From NCBI RefSeq assembly GCF_900108455.1, contig NZ_FNWS01000008.1, positions 1-55,874 on the forward strand: a DNA stretch of 55,874 bases, written 5' to 3'. This document shows, in pieces, positions 1 through 11,297 of this stretch. The DNA comes from Fructobacillus pseudoficulneus (GTDB lineage: Bacteria > Bacillota > Bacilli > Lactobacillales > Lactobacillaceae). The notes beneath the pieces are model-generated. The model was not told where the DNA came from, ran no database searches, and was given only the letters and a program-made list of their open reading frames with translations. Made by a program: the position numbers and the translations under genes. Position 1 is the stretch's first letter. Every line of letters starts with the position of its first letter.

Positions 1-2
1 AA

Positions 3-266
3 GCAACAGCTAGTGTAAACGCATCAACGGATGCTAATGGAATCAATCAAGCTAAGTCTGCAGGAATAGTTGATGTAGATAGTCAATATAAAGAAAATAT
101 TTTTCCAAAAACAAATGAATTTACAACGATGAATGGAGTGAATACTCAATTAGAATCAGTGAAATCATTAAACGACATTAAGAATCATAATCAGCTTCCA
201 AAAGCAGCTCAAAGGTATAAAAAATCATCAAGCTTTTTGTGTTATTTATTTCTGTATGCATTCTAA
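3..266 (+). pseudogene. C-terminal fragment of a sortase-type repeat surface protein, frameshifted at its anchor
   Basis: The reading frame enters from outside the window and ends at a TAA at 264-266 (87 residues seen). The visible part has the Ala/Asn/Gln-rich helical look of DUF1542-type repeats, then the tail QLPKAAQRYKK, which resembles a degenerate LPxTG sorting motif. In the frame as read, the tail stops after a short hydrophobic stretch. If the A-run at 219-224 had seven A instead of six, the frame would continue to a TGA at 311-313 and give a normal anchor: KIIKLFVLFISVCILIL followed by a basic tail with RR. Seen: the frames and the A-run. Inferred: the gene lost its membrane anchor through a one-base deletion, or the base is a sequencing error. 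It is a separate gene from the giant adhesin further on. Confidence 0.65.
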
Positions 267-351
267 TTTTAAATTTTAAAATTAGAAGAAGTAACGATAG
301 ACATTCAAGTTGATGTGGGTGTGTAAACTGAACACTTTTTCAGATTGAATA

Positions 352-389
352 AAAAAATGATGGCAGCCATAGGGCTACCATCATTTTTT
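352..389. terminator. Bidirectional intrinsic terminator
   Basis: AAAAAATGATGG and CCATCATTTTTT form a 12-bp stem with an inner AGCC/GGCT helix, flanked by A and T runs on both sides. It would end guaC on the minus strand and the surface-protein transcript on the plus strand. The rest of 267-436 holds nothing else recognisable. Confidence 0.85.
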
Positions 390-436
390 CGTTTTCATTA
401 TTCTGTCGTCAGTAAAATGGTTGAATGATGAAGATG

Positions 437-1396
437 TTATTCGGTCAAAATGACATAATCAACCGTTTTCAGACTGTTAAGGTCGCGGCCACCCGCATAA
501 GAAATTGCGGATTGGATGTCTTCTTGCATGGCTGTCAGAGTGCCTTGGATGCTACCCTTGTATTCAACCATCAAGCTCCGACCTTCAACGTTGTGGTCGT
601 GACCTTTTTGAGCGGCAGAGGCTGAGGCTGAGCCATAGTACGCCTTGTAAGTTTGACCGTTTTCTTCAATGATGTCACCGGGTGTTTCATCGTGACCGGC
701 AAACATTGAACCAATCATCACCATCGTGGCCCCAAAGCGAATTGACTTGGCGATGTCACCATTGTGGCGGATACCACCGTCGGCAATGATTGGCTTCGTG
801 GCAACTTGGGCGCATTGAGCGATAGCGGCTAGCTGCCAGCCATTGGTACCAAAGCCAGTCTTGTCCTTAGTGATGCAGGCCTTACCAGGTCCGATTCCGA
901 CTTTAGTAGCATCGGCACCGGCAGCTTCGATATCGACAACTGCTTCCGGAGTTCCTAAGTTACCGACAATCAAAAATGTCTCTGGCAAATTGGCCTTGAT
1001 GTACTTGATCATCTTGATCACGTAATCGGAATGACCGTGAGCCACATCAATCGTAATGTATTCTGGGCTCACGTCATTGGCCTTGAATTGGTCGATTAGT
1101 TGGTATTCATCATCCGTAATTCCAAGACTAATTGAAGCAATTAATCCCTTAGCTTGAATTTGCTTGACAAAGTCAAAACGAGTTTCTGGTTGGAAACGGT
1201 GCATAACATAGAAGTAGCCACGAGAAGATAGCCATTCGGCCAAGTTTTCATCAATAACGGTGGCCATATTAGCAGGCATCACGGGAATCTTAAAGGTATG
1301 GTTTCCAAGAGTCACAGAAGTGTCAGCTTCACGCCGGCTCTTTAAAACGCTTTTTTTTGGCAGTAAACGAATTGCATCATAATCAAAAGTTTTCAT
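437..1396 (-). CDS. guaC: GMP reductase
   Basis: Converts GMP to IMP with NADPH, feeding guanine nucleotides back to the IMP branch point. The 319-residue product is an IMPDH/GMPR-family TIM barrel of the Bacillus/Lactobacillales GuaC2 type (usual length about 325). The catalytic cysteine lies in GPGKACITK, preceded by the glycine-rich phosphate loop and followed by [20 protein letters not shown] chose the ATG at 1396 ([10 protein letters not shown]) because GGAG lies six bases upstream; an in-frame ATG at 1408 would overlap that site. It lies 127 bp downstream of purA on the same strand, so it may be partly cotranscribed with it, and close to purB. That makes this a purine-interconversion cluster around AMP, IMP and GMP. 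Confidence 0.95.
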   Translation of the reverse strand: MKTFDYDAIRLLPKKSVLKSRREADTSVTLGNHTFKIPVMPANMATVIDENLAEWLSSRGYFYVMHRFQPETRFDFVKQIQAKGLIASISLGITDDEYQLIDQFKANDVSPEYITIDVAHGHSDYVIKMIKYIKANLPETFLIVGNLGTPEAVVDIEAAGADATKVGIGPGKACITKDKTGFGTNGWQLAAIAQCAQVATKPIIADGGIRHNGDIAKSIRFGATMVMIGSMFAGHDETPGDIIEENGQTYKAYYGSASASAAQKGHDHNVEGRSLMVEYKGSIQGTLTAMQEDIQSAISYAGGRDLNSLKTVDYVILTE

Positions 1397-1408
1397 CTTA
1401 TTCTCCAT

Positions 1409-1523
1409 TCATTGCTGGTTACTAGCATAATTGATGCTGATTAAACCAACAAAAAAGCAACAGCAGCTTGCAGTCTGACCAATACCGGTCAGGCCGGCAG
1501 TTGACTGTCGCCATAAAACTAAA
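1409..1523 (-). promoter_or_regulatory. purA-guaC intergenic hairpins
   Basis: On the minus strand this gap contains CTGACC/GGTCAG (a clear 6-bp hairpin), then GCAA-loop-TTGC followed by TTTTTT. It could be a weak terminator or attenuator between purA and guaC. I do not recognise a purine riboswitch consensus here. Confidence 0.4.
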
Positions 1524-2813
1524 TTACTTGTTTGCCCAAAGGTCGGTCAAAACGTTAGTTGCATCTCGATCTGGACCAACAGCAAAGGTTGCCAGTGGCA
1601 GGTCGACGATTTCACAGACACGCTTCAAGTAGTTTCGAGCGTTTTCTGGCAAGTCAGCCAAGGTTTTAGCTTTGGTAATATCTTCTGACCAGCCGGGTAG
1701 TTCTTCATAAACGGGTTGGCAGCGCTCGAGATCTGCTTCAGAAGCAGGGTAGTGGTCGATAATTTGACCGTCGAGCTCATAGTGGGTAGCGACCTTCAAA
1801 GTCTTGAAGCCTGACAAGACGTCCAAGCAGTTCAAAGATAGCTGTGTCAAACCGGAAACGCGCTTGGCGTGACGCAAGGCCACAGTGTCCAACCAGCCGA
1901 TTCGACGGGGACGACCCGTAACGACACCATATTCATGGGCAACGTCACGGATTGTATCACCAACTTCATCAAACAACTCTGTTGGGAAAGGACCTTCACC
2001 AACTCGAGAACAATAAACTTTGGCAACACCGACCACTTGGTCGATACGGTTAGGACCAAGTCCGGCTCCAACAGCTGCACCACCGGCAATTGGGTTTGAT
2101 GAGGTAACGAACGGATAAGTTCCGTGGTCGATATCCAACATGATTCCCTGGGCCCCTTCGAACAAGACACGCTTGTCGTTGTCCAAAGCTTCGTTAATTA
2201 AATAAGAAGTATCGGCGACAAAGGGACGAAGGCGTTCGCCGTATTCCTTGTATTGGTTGAAAATGGTTTCAAAGTCAAGTGGCTCACGGTCGTAAACCTT
2301 GGTTAAGAATAAGTTCTTAACCTTCAAAGCTTGCTTCAAGCGCTTTTCCAAAGTCTTTGGATCAAGCAAATCAGCAATTCGAATACCGATTCGATCCAAC
2401 TTGTCTTGATAGGCTGGCCCGATTCCCTTATGGGTCGTTCCAATCTTTTCGTCCTTTAGACCTTCTTGAAGTTCATCAAAGAGGGGATGGTAAGGCATAA
2501 TTACTTGGGCTCTTGATGAGACCTTCAAGTTATGAACGGTAACACCGTTTTCCTTTAAATAGTTAATTTCATTAAATAGTGTTTCTGGGTTGACCACAAC
2601 ACCGGTACCAATCACGTTGGTTACCTGTGGCAAAAAGATTCCAGAAGGAATTAATTGCACGTGGAGCTTCTTTCCGTCGATGACCAAAGTATGGCCAGCG
2701 TTGTCGCCACCGGCATAGCGAACGACGAAGTCGGCTTTTTGACTTAGAAAGTCGGTGATTTTTCCTTTTCCTTCGTCACCCCACTGGGCGCCGGCAATCA
2801 CGATTGAAGACAT
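1524..2813 (-). CDS. purA: Adenylosuccinate synthetase
   Basis: Joins IMP and aspartate with GTP hydrolysis to give adenylosuccinate, the first step from IMP to AMP. The 429-residue protein is full length. The N-terminal P-loop [14 protein letters not shown], the IMP-binding [10 protein letters not shown] and the [14 protein letters not shown] segment are all present. The start MSSIVIAG has the ribosome site GAGG about six bases upstream. It is divergent from purB, whose product takes the next step (adenylosuccinate to AMP). The shared upstream region carries PurBox-like hexamers, so joint purine control is likely (inferred). Confidence 0.97.
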   Translation of the reverse strand: MSSIVIAGAQWGDEGKGKITDFLSQKADFVVRYAGGDNAGHTLVIDGKKLHVQLIPSGIFLPQVTNVIGTGVVVNPETLFNEINYLKENGVTVHNLKVSSRAQVIMPYHPLFDELQEGLKDEKIGTTHKGIGPAYQDKLDRIGIRIADLLDPKTLEKRLKQALKVKNLFLTKVYDREPLDFETIFNQYKEYGERLRPFVADTSYLINEALDNDKRVLFEGAQGIMLDIDHGTYPFVTSSNPIAGGAAVGAGLGPNRIDQVVGVAKVYCSRVGEGPFPTELFDEVGDTIRDVAHEYGVVTGRPRRIGWLDTVALRHAKRVSGLTQLSLNCLDVLSGFKTLKVATHYELDGQIIDHYPASEADLERCQPVYEELPGWSEDITKAKTLADLPENARNYLKRVCEIVDLPLATFAVGPDRDATNVLTDLWANK

Positions 2814-2905
2814 GGGTTACCTCTTTTATTCTTTATTGGCCAACAATTGACCAAAGGATAGTATACGGGTTATTGTTCTTAAAATCAAGGGAAAGGGGGA
2901 GATTC

Positions 2906-2988
2906 GTTCGGAAATAATGTTCGGATTCTGCATAAAAACAATTTATTTAATAAATAGTTCGTATTTATCTGCCTTTTCTTGTTATAAT
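2906..2988 (+). promoter_or_regulatory. PurBox-like repeats and -10 box of purB
   Basis: Three GTTCGG/GTTCGT hexamers lie at 2906-2911, 2919-2924 and 2957-2962. Read on the minus strand they are CCGAAC, CCGAAC and ACGAAC in AT-rich flanks, close to the PurR PurBox consensus AWWWCCGAACWWT of lactic acid bacteria. A TATAAT at 2983-2988 serves purB and has no good -35 box, which fits a promoter activated by PurR. The same block lies upstream of purA. Confidence 0.6.
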
Positions 2989-3023
2989 GTTCTTGCACGT
3001 TTGATAAAAAAGGAGATTCAAAA

Positions 3024-4322
3024 ATGTTAGACCGTTATAGCCGACCCGCCATGCGCGACATCTGGTCACTGCAAAACCAGTACCAGACTTGGTTGGATGT
3101 TGAAATTGCGATTGATGAAGCTTGGTCCAAGCTCGGGGAAATCCCAGCTGAGGACGTTGAAAAAATCCGGAAAAATGCCACATTTGATGTAGCACGGATT
3201 GAGGAAATCGAAGCGGTAACGCATCACGATATCGTGGCATTCACAAGAACAGTTTCTGAATCACTTGGTGAAGAAAAGAAGTGGGTGCACTTTGGAATTA
3301 CCAGTACAGACGTGGTTGACACAGCCTATGGTGTTCGCTTGAAGCAAGCCAACGCTATTTTGGAAGAAGATCTTGAAAACTTTATCGCTGTATTAAAGAA
3401 GAAAGCGATTGAATACAAGGACACGGTTATGATTGGTCGGACTCATGGAGTTCAGGCTGAACCAACTACTTTTGGTCTTAAGATTGCACGTTTCTATTCT
3501 GAAATGGAACGGAATTTGGAACGCTTTAAGAAGGCAGCTCGTGGTGTCGAAGCCGGAAAAATTTCTGGTGCTGTCGGTACTTTTGCTAATATTCCACCTG
3601 AAATTGAAGAATATGTTTGCCAACGTCTTGGCCTACGTGCACAAGAAATTTCATCACAGGTTTTGCCTCGTGATTTGCACGCCGATTATATGAGTACTTT
3701 GGCTTTGATTGCTTCAAGTATGGAAGGCTTTGCGGTTGAAATTCGTTCTTTGCAACGTTCAGAAATTCATGAAGTTGAAGAAAAGTTTGCGAAGGGTCAA
3801 AAGGGATCTTCAGCAATGCCACACAAGCGAAACCCAATCGGTTCTGAAAACATTTGTGGTTTGGCCCGTGTGGTTCGCGGACAAATGGTGACGGCCTATG
3901 AAAACATTCCATTGTGGCATGAACGTGATATTTCTCATTCATCTGCCGAACGGATGATTTTGCCTGATAGTACGTCATTGTTGGATTACATGTTGAACCG
4001 TTTCATGAAGATTATTGATACGTTGACGGTCTTCCCTGAACGAATGAAGTCAAACATGGACTTGACGCATGGCCTTATTTATAGTCAACGTGTCTTGTTG
4101 AAGCTGATTGAAACTGGTTTGGCCCGTGAAACAGCTTATGATTTGGTTCAACCATTGACAGCTAAGTCATGGGATGAAGGCTTGTCATTTAAGCAATTAG
4201 TCGAGGATAATGAAACGATTCGTGAACATTTATCTCAGGCTGACATCGATGATGCTTTTGACTATCATTATCACTTGAAGCAAGTGGATACGATTTTTAA
4301 GCGTTTGGGATTGATTGACTAA
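3024..4322 (+). CDS. purB: Adenylosuccinate lyase
   Basis: Fumarase/aspartase-superfamily lyase that cleaves adenylosuccinate to AMP plus fumarate and SAICAR to AICAR. The 432-residue product carries the family signature [10 protein letters not shown] at about residue 260, the conserved TSTDVVDTA stretch near residue 95 and the [13 protein letters not shown] active-site region near residue 140. The start is preceded by AAGGAG. A strong terminator follows, so it is monocistronic. It completes the IMP-to-AMP route with the divergent purA. Confidence 0.97.
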   Translation: MLDRYSRPAMRDIWSLQNQYQTWLDVEIAIDEAWSKLGEIPAEDVEKIRKNATFDVARIEEIEAVTHHDIVAFTRTVSESLGEEKKWVHFGITSTDVVDTAYGVRLKQANAILEEDLENFIAVLKKKAIEYKDTVMIGRTHGVQAEPTTFGLKIARFYSEMERNLERFKKAARGVEAGKISGAVGTFANIPPEIEEYVCQRLGLRAQEISSQVLPRDLHADYMSTLALIASSMEGFAVEIRSLQRSEIHEVEEKFAKGQKGSSAMPHKRNPIGSENICGLARVVRGQMVTAYENIPLWHERDISHSSAERMILPDSTSLLDYMLNRFMKIIDTLTVFPERMKSNMDLTHGLIYSQRVLLKLIETGLARETAYDLVQPLTAKSWDEGLSFKQLVEDNETIREHLSQADIDDAFDYHYHLKQVDTIFKRLGLID

Positions 4323-4350
4323 TAGCGACACATTCAATTAAATAATTTAA

Positions 4351-4379
4351 AAAGAACGACAATTTGTCGTTCTTTTTTT
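4351..4379 (+). terminator. Terminator of purB
   Basis: AAAGAACGAC-AATTT-GTCGTTCTTT, a 10-bp stem followed by a T-run. Confidence 0.9.
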
Positions 4380-4586
4380 ATTGTCTAAATAAAAACATTA
4401 AATTGGAACAAAAGACCCATTTTAGAGCCGATATGAAACGTATTTGTGATGAATTTGATGAATATTTTGAACAAATTTTGCGTTTAAATGCCTTTAAATA
4501 GGCGGTTTACAGTTGCTTTTCTAGTTAAAAACGGTACAATATAATTGTGACTAAACTATTTCAAATATGTAGGTAAGGTGTTGTAC
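4380..4586 (+). promoter_or_regulatory. Adhesin upstream region with promoter
   Basis: A plausible promoter is TTGCTT (4513-4518), a 16-base gap and TACAAT (4535-4540), immediately followed by an overlapping TATAAT at 4540-4545. AAGGTG at 4575-4580 is the ribosome site. A 22-codon ORF at 4433-4501 has no ribosome site and is not called as a gene. Confidence 0.45.
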
Positions 4587-6341
4587 ATGCGTCAGTCGAA
4601 TGTTAACGTGACAATCAAACAACATTATAAGATGTATAAGGCAGGAAAGGTCTGGCTTTTCGCCGCAATTTCGTCCTTCGCCATCGGCGCAGGTGCTTTT
4701 TCTGCTGCCTCAATGTCTGACTTTAATACAACGAAAGTTGCTGCCGATACCAATCAGAGTAGTACTTCGGTAACGACTAGCCAGGGTAATTCATCTGCAT
4801 CACAGCTGAGCGCAAGTGAAAATGCTAGCCAAAGTACTAGCACCAGCGTCAGCGAGAGTGAAAGTGCTAGCCAAAGTACAAGCACTAGTGTTAGTCAAAG
4901 CCAAAGCGCCAGCACCAGCCTTAGTCAAAGCCAGAGTATTAGTGCTAGCCTGAGCGTTAGTCAAAGTACAGCAGCTACAAGTAATCAAAGTACTGGTCTT
5001 TTGAATCGAATCAGTGCAGATGGGCAGACCCAGTCAAGCTTGTCACAAGGGCAGAGTGCGGCCAATTTAGGCGATCAGCAAGAGGATGTTAGCGCAACAG
5101 CAACGCAGACGGCACAGCCAAACCAAGTCGAAGCGAAGTCTGAAACAGCTGATCGAACGGCTTTTAACAGTCAAGTAACTAGCAATGGTACGACGAATCC
5201 ATCAAAGACGAGCATCACCATCGCTAAATCCGACCAGCTGACAAATATGGATGCTTATCGTCAACAGGCTGAACAAAACGGTACTTACGCCGCTGTTAGT
5301 GATTGGAATTCTTTTAGTAATGCTTATAGCAACAACAACATTACGTTCATTGATATTCAGCAAAATATTTCAGCAGGTGTAACCGCTCTAAGCAGCTATA
5401 GCGCCTTAAAAGAACGTAATAATAGCTTGATTCTGAATGGAAATGGCTATACGTTGGCTTTGGGACGGAATGCTTTGCGGACAGGAAAATCACCCAACTT
5501 TGCCTCAAATGGGCAGGGTGGCTCTGTCTTAACAGTCACCAATTTAAACTTGCAACAATGGACAACCGACAACTCTAGTCCAACTAGTGGTAGTCAGGGT
5601 CAAGAGGGCGGTAATAATGGTCAACCGGATGCAGCGATTGATGCTTATGCAGCCGAAAATTCATATGGTGGTTGGATTTATAATATTGATAATGTTAGTT
5701 TGCAAGGGCAATCAACATCTAGTTATCGTTTACAACCTGCTCGTTTGTTGGATGCTGAGGGGTCTTACGTAGTTCTTTCCGGGAATATTAACGTTTCAGC
5801 TCGCTATTCGATGATGCGAATTAGCAAGGTGGATATTGTTAATGGTGCTAATATTAACTTTCATGTCGTTGGTACACCTAATTTGAATGATACTACCGAT
5901 TTCGTGGCACCAATGTTTGATTTTTCAACCAATGCAACTACCTACTCACAACGTGCTAATGCGACAGGTAATGATCATCTGTTTCGGGTTGGAGATGGTG
6001 TATCCATCAGTGGAACAAGCATCAACTATGTCAGCCACAACGCCCTTGTTCAAGGCACTTATTACGGCATGTATGTCGGCGATAATGTTACTTGGACACA
6101 GGATTTTTATGATGACTTCATTAATCAGAAAAACTACAACTCAATCACTCATCCCGATTCGAATCGCCAATATATTTTTGTCCAAAATTTCACTTTCAAA
6201 GCTTTAAATAATGTTGATACGCACGGCCAAGCAACATATGGCATGGGCTATGGTATTGATGGTAACGCAGTCATTAGTACTAAGGACAACACGAATGCTT
6301 ATATTTATTTTGCTCCTGGATTAACTTTTTCGATTAACTAA
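4587..6341 (+). pseudogene. Giant adhesin, segment 1: KxYKxGKxW signal, Ser-rich region, beta-helix-like head
   Basis: This is the 5' part of one giant surface-protein gene. The ATG at 4587 is six bases after AAGGTG. Residues 15-23, KMYKAGKVW, match the KxYKxGKxW signal-peptide motif of large Gram-positive adhesins and are followed by a hydrophobic export core to about residue 42. Residues about 56-140 are Ser/Thr/Gln-rich, with repeated SASQSTSTSVSQSQS-like units as in serine-rich repeat proteins. Residues about 210-580 have many short Asn/Gly-rich strands typical of a right-handed beta-helix or pectate-lyase-like adhesion head. An in-frame TAA at 6339-6341 stops translation, yet the same frame continues directly (INSPTAINLGAGTQIVIDAP) for another 4.9 kb. 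It could be a nonsense mutation or a sequence error. Confidence 0.75.
4755..4990 (+). repeat. Serine-rich low-complexity repeat
   Basis: Tandem degenerate AGT/AGC-rich units encode alternating Ser with Ala, Thr, Gln, Glu and Val. Such regions are often O-glycosylated in exported adhesins. No accessory SecA2/glycosyltransferase genes are in the window. Confidence 0.7.
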
Positions 6342-9300
6342 ATTAATAGTCCAACAGCCATTAATTTGGGTGCCGGAACGCAGATAGTGATTGATGCGCC
6401 AAAGTACTTTAATGTGGGTGCTCGTGATGCTACCTACGGTTCAAAGTTTGCTGGGGATGGTTCTTGGAATAGTGCCATCTACAACTTTGGTGCGAACGCT
6501 TCTTTGACGATTAATAACGCCGATGTGCAGGCCTTTGAAAGTTATCAGTCAAGTACTACTACGCCGACGCAGAACCTTGTTCGGGGTGGTACTTTGGTGG
6601 TGAACCGAAACGGAGCCACCATGTTGAACCGCGCCGGCAATGCAGTGCATAACACTGGTGCGGGTACAACCCGTGAACTCCTGGCGCAAAACGATGGTCT
6701 TGGTCAGGTTTTCGTCGAATACATCGACCAAAATGGTCAAATGATTCGTAAAGTTCAAGTGCCACTGACTGCAGATAATGTAGTCGGTCAGCGAATCCTT
6801 CTAAATGGGACGGAATACGCAATTAACCAAATGCCTGATGGTTACATGTGGGCACTTGGTTCTGAAATTCCTACGACTGCTGCCAACGATGCTCAAAGCG
6901 GTGGCGATCCAACCACGGCAGATGATAATGGTGATAAGAGTGGTCAGCCCACGGTCGCCATTATTCCAGATAGTCAGTTTACAAATACTTATAAAATTTA
7001 TGTTTATGGTAAGCCAGAGACTGTTCAATATCAGTATGTCGATGAGAACACTCACAAAGTCGTACCAGGACCATTAGGTCAAACGGGTACGGAAGATGCT
7101 CAAGGGCTTGCTACGGCTAATTATGGCCATACGATTGATTGGACAAATAGTTACTACACGGCAACAAATGTACCGAATGGTTATCACTACGATCAGTCAA
7201 ACAAAGACCAACCGGGTCAGATGACCGTCTCGGATAATAATAACTTGGTGACGATTTATATCGCTGGTAATAGCCAGAATATCACGCCAATCTATCAGAC
7301 AAAGGATGGTCAGACGATTACGCCTGACCAAAGTCAGACGATTGACGGTATTACAGGCCAAACGCTTTTGTCATTACCACAACCAAGTGCTTCGGGCTAT
7401 GCCATTTATCAGACCCTAGTGAATGGTGCTGTTGTTGATCCAACACAGCCATACACATTTGGACCAGACGATACAATTACCTTTGTTTATCAAACAAATG
7501 CGGATCGAATTGCTGATTTGACGGCACAAATTGAAGACGCTGAAACGGCTGCGAACACGGTTATTAATAATGATCAGACCCTTAGCACCAAAGAAAAGGG
7601 GACTCAAACTAGCCGAACTGCAGCAATCCGGCAGTCGGCGCTTATTGATTTAAATAATACGACGGGTAACGGTTTGAATGACATTGCTAAGACGGCAATT
7701 GCCAATATTCAGGCAGTGCATATGTCCAATCTGCCTGTTGATCAACAGCAGGCTAATTTGCTGAAGAAATTAAGTGCTTTAGCACAGCAAACTAAGACCA
7801 GTATCAGCACGGATAAGACGATTTTGGACGCTAATCGTGGTGGCCAATCGGACAATGTCGATACTGATGCAGCAGCCGGTTTGAAAGCCATTTCGGCTGC
7901 AACTGATATCGATAGCATTGATGATGCTTACGATACTTATAGTCAAAAAATTGCTGCTGACCACCAGTCCGGTGACCCAATTGCAACTCAGCAAGCAAAT
8001 GCACTTAAAAGTATTAATCAAAGCGCACAAAATGTTATTAATGCCATACAAAATGACCCAACACTGGATAGCTCACAACAAGCAAATCAGGTTGGCTTAG
8101 TTAATGCTGACAAAAATTCGGCTATTAATGCGGTGAATCAGGCGGTCAATGCTGACCAAATTGCTACGCAGGTCAATAATTCGACAAGCTTTGCGACACA
8201 TCATACGCAGGGCGAGTCTGTGGCAAACCGTCAAGCTGATGCGAAGGCTATTGTTGATGGCTTAGTAGTAACGGCAAAGCAAAAAATTTCAAATGATACT
8301 GGTTTGAATGATGCGCAAAAGGCGCAACAAAATCAAAACCTGACTGAGGCTGCGAATGTGATGTATACGGCGATTAATCAGGCAACAACTGCTGACCAGA
8401 TTAATGCAGCTCAAAATAACCAGAGCAACCAACAAGCGATTACCAAAGCCTATGTACCAGCGGCAACGTCTCTCAGTCAACAACAGCAAAACGCTCAGGC
8501 GCAAGTTGCTGATTGGGCTAAGACGATTACTGGACAAATTCAAAGCGATACCTCTTTGGAAAGTACTACCCAGAATGCCCAAGTTGGTCAAGTGAAAGGG
8601 TTAGCAGCACAGGTTGCTGGTCAGATTACGAAGACTGAAGATGCTCAGCAGTTGCTGAATCTGCTGGCAGGAACTCAAAGTGGCGTAAGTGTTCATGACC
8701 AATTGGTAGCGCTTCACGTACCGGGCACGGCGCTTTCTGACCGGATTAACCAAGCGAAGACTGCTTTGCAGGTAGAAGCACAAAAAATTTCTGCTTTGAT
8801 TAGCAAAGATCAAACGTTGCTTGAGACCAACCGGTCGAGCCAACTTAATAACATCAGCACTTATTTGAATACGGCGAATACCAGCATTACTAATTCAGCA
8901 AATGCTGATGCGGTTAACCAAAACCTCGCTGATGATTTGAAAAACTTGGATGCCATTTATGTTCCGGGTGACCCAATCAGCACGCAGCAGCAAAATGCTA
9001 TTAAAAAGTTGGCTGCAAAGGCTGCAGATGTTCAGCAAAACAAGATTGGCGCTGACACGAATCTGAACAATGCTCAGAAGCAGTATCAAAACGGCTTGAT
9101 TAATCAAGTCGTGGCAGCAGCAACAACGGATATTAATAGTAAGACAACCGCTCAAACGATTTGGGATCGGGAAGTCCAAGCAGAACAAACCGTTGCGGCT
9201 CAATATGAAGCGGGTTCAATCATTCAATCCGCTCAACAGGCGGCGTTGACTACTTTGCAGCAAGCTAATACGAACGTAACCGCCAATATTAATGGTGAAA

Positions 9301-11297
9301 CAACACTTTCAAACGTTGAAAAGCAGCAGCAGTTAGCTCAGTTAGCGGTTGATTATCAGGCCGCTCAGGGCAATGTCAATACAGCGATTTCTAGTGCAGC
9401 GGCAACAGCTGCTGGTACTAGTGGTCAAACAACGATGTCCGGTGATTTCCATACCGGTAAAGCCGTGGCTGATCGTCAAACTGATGCCGATGCTAATTTG
9501 CAGCAAACATATAAGCAAATTGTGGCGGCTATTAGTGGGGATGTCACACTGACCACAGCTGACAAGAATCAGCAAGGATCAGCGGCGCAGTCGGCTTATA
9601 ATCGCGCTGTTAGTGCAGTAAATTCTGCCACAACAGCTCAAGCAGTGATTGACCAGCTGACAAGCGGGAATACCGCCATTACAGCTACCTATAAGACCGG
9701 TGCTAATCTGGACGACCAGCGTGGGACTGCCAAGGGACAACTTGATAGTGAAAACGCTCGGATTTTGGCAGCAATCAATACCGACCCAACGTTACTTAGT
9801 TCGGATCGGGCAAGCCAAAAGGGTACGTTGGCAACGGCTTATGGCAATGCTGTTTCGGCCTTGAATCGCGCAACGGACGCTCAAGGAATTCTGGATGCTG
9901 AACAAGCAGGGATTACCAGTATCGATGGCACACATCAATCTTTGACAAGTGTCGCAGACCGAAAGCAAGCCGCCCAAAAAGCGCTTGACCAAGAAAATGG
10001 TCGGGTGCAGCAGTTAATCAATGATGATGCATCCTTGCTAACAAGTGCGAAGAATAATCAACTCGCTCAATTATTGCAAGCTTATCAGCAGGCTCAGTCA
10101 AACATTAATCAGGCACAAGATGCCGATAGTGTTTTGTCTGCCCAAACGACTGGTGTTAATTCATTGGCGCCAAACCACACCAGTGGCACACCATTTGCGC
10201 AACAACAAACAAGTGCAGAGCAAGCCATTACGGACGCCCAGTCAACTGCTGACCAAGCAGTTGATGGCGACGCTTCTTTGTTGACCACTGAAAAAGCGGC
10301 TCAAAAGCAGATTATTGATGATGCGGCTAGCCAAGCGCAAAGCAAATTGCAGGTGGCCACAACCGCCCAAACGTTGGTTGATGTGACGACACCGGCTTTG
10401 ACAACGATTAATGGTGCCCATCAAACTGGCCAAGATGTAACTGGTCGGCGCAATAATGCGCTTGCAGCTTTGCAGGCTGAAAATCAAAAGATTGCAAATG
10501 CGATTACAGCCGATCCTAATTTGCTGACCAGTGAACAAAATAGTCAGTTAGCAAACTTGGCAACGGCCTATAAGGCAGCGCAAGATGCCTTGGCTGCTAC
10601 GAGTGCACCGGATGCGCAGAACATTGTTGATGCGTTGACTACCGACTTAAGTCGAATTGATGCCCAGCACACAGCTGGACAAATGACGCTGGCTGCTCGG
10701 ATTGCCGATGCCCAGTCACAGTTGCAAAATCAAAATAGTTCAGTGGCCAGTGCTGTTCAAACTGACCCAACTTTAACGACGAGTGAACAAAACACGCAGA
10801 CAGCGACTGTTAACCAAGCTTATACAGCGGCCAATAATCAGGTTGGTGTCGATACGACGGCCCAAGCTGTTGCTAATGATTTGGCAAGCGGCCTGACCGC
10901 AATCAGCAACAGCCACAAGTCCGGCGAATCATTATCAAAGCAACAGGAAGATCGGATTAATCAGTTAAAGACACAAGATGGTACAGCCAAGAGTACCATT
11001 ACCAGTGATCCAACGCTTTTGACTCAGGAACAAAACACACAGACGGAGCAAGTGGACACTTATTACCAAAACGCAGTTAGCGAAATTCAGGCTGCTCAGA
11101 ATGCGCAAAGTGTCTTGACGATTTATAATTCGGCTGTGACTCAGATTAATGGTGTTCACCAGACAGGCGTCTCACTTGAATCACAAAAGGATGGCGCATT
11201 AGCCAAGCTGAAGGCAGTTAATGACCAAACCAATACGGCAATTACCAGTGAACCAACCTTAACAACTGCTCAGCAAGCTGCTGAAGTGGCTTCTTAG
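6342..11297 (+). pseudogene. Giant adhesin, segment 2: end of head, MucBP-like domains, first DUF1542-type repeats
   Basis: Continues segment 1 in the same frame after the TAA. It completes the beta-helix-like head, then shows MucBP-like beta modules: one around 6700-6860 (VFVEYIDQNGQMIRK), a second around 7010-7270 (VQYQYVDENTHKVV) and a third, shorter one at 7275-7500 (ITPIYQTKDGQTI). From about 7500 it is all three-helix-bundle repeats of about 80 residues. These have the recurring pattern IxxDPTLxxxxxxxQ, then AxxAQxI, then H-x-x-G-x-x-x-x-x-Q, as in DUF1542/Ebh-type proteins. The frame ends at TAG 11295-11297. Adding one T at 11293-11295 restores SLADQLITAQSTLSSYG into segment 3. I infer a single-base deletion. 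Confidence 0.75.

Noticed and set aside
4433-4501. 22-codon ORF before the adhesin
   Set aside because: No ribosome site, AT-rich context and no recognisable family.
6339-6341. In-frame TAA in the adhesin (and TAG at 27119) as programmed recoding or an alternative genetic code
   Set aside because: No recoding signal or shared context was seen, different stop codons are involved, and all other genes end normally with the same codons.
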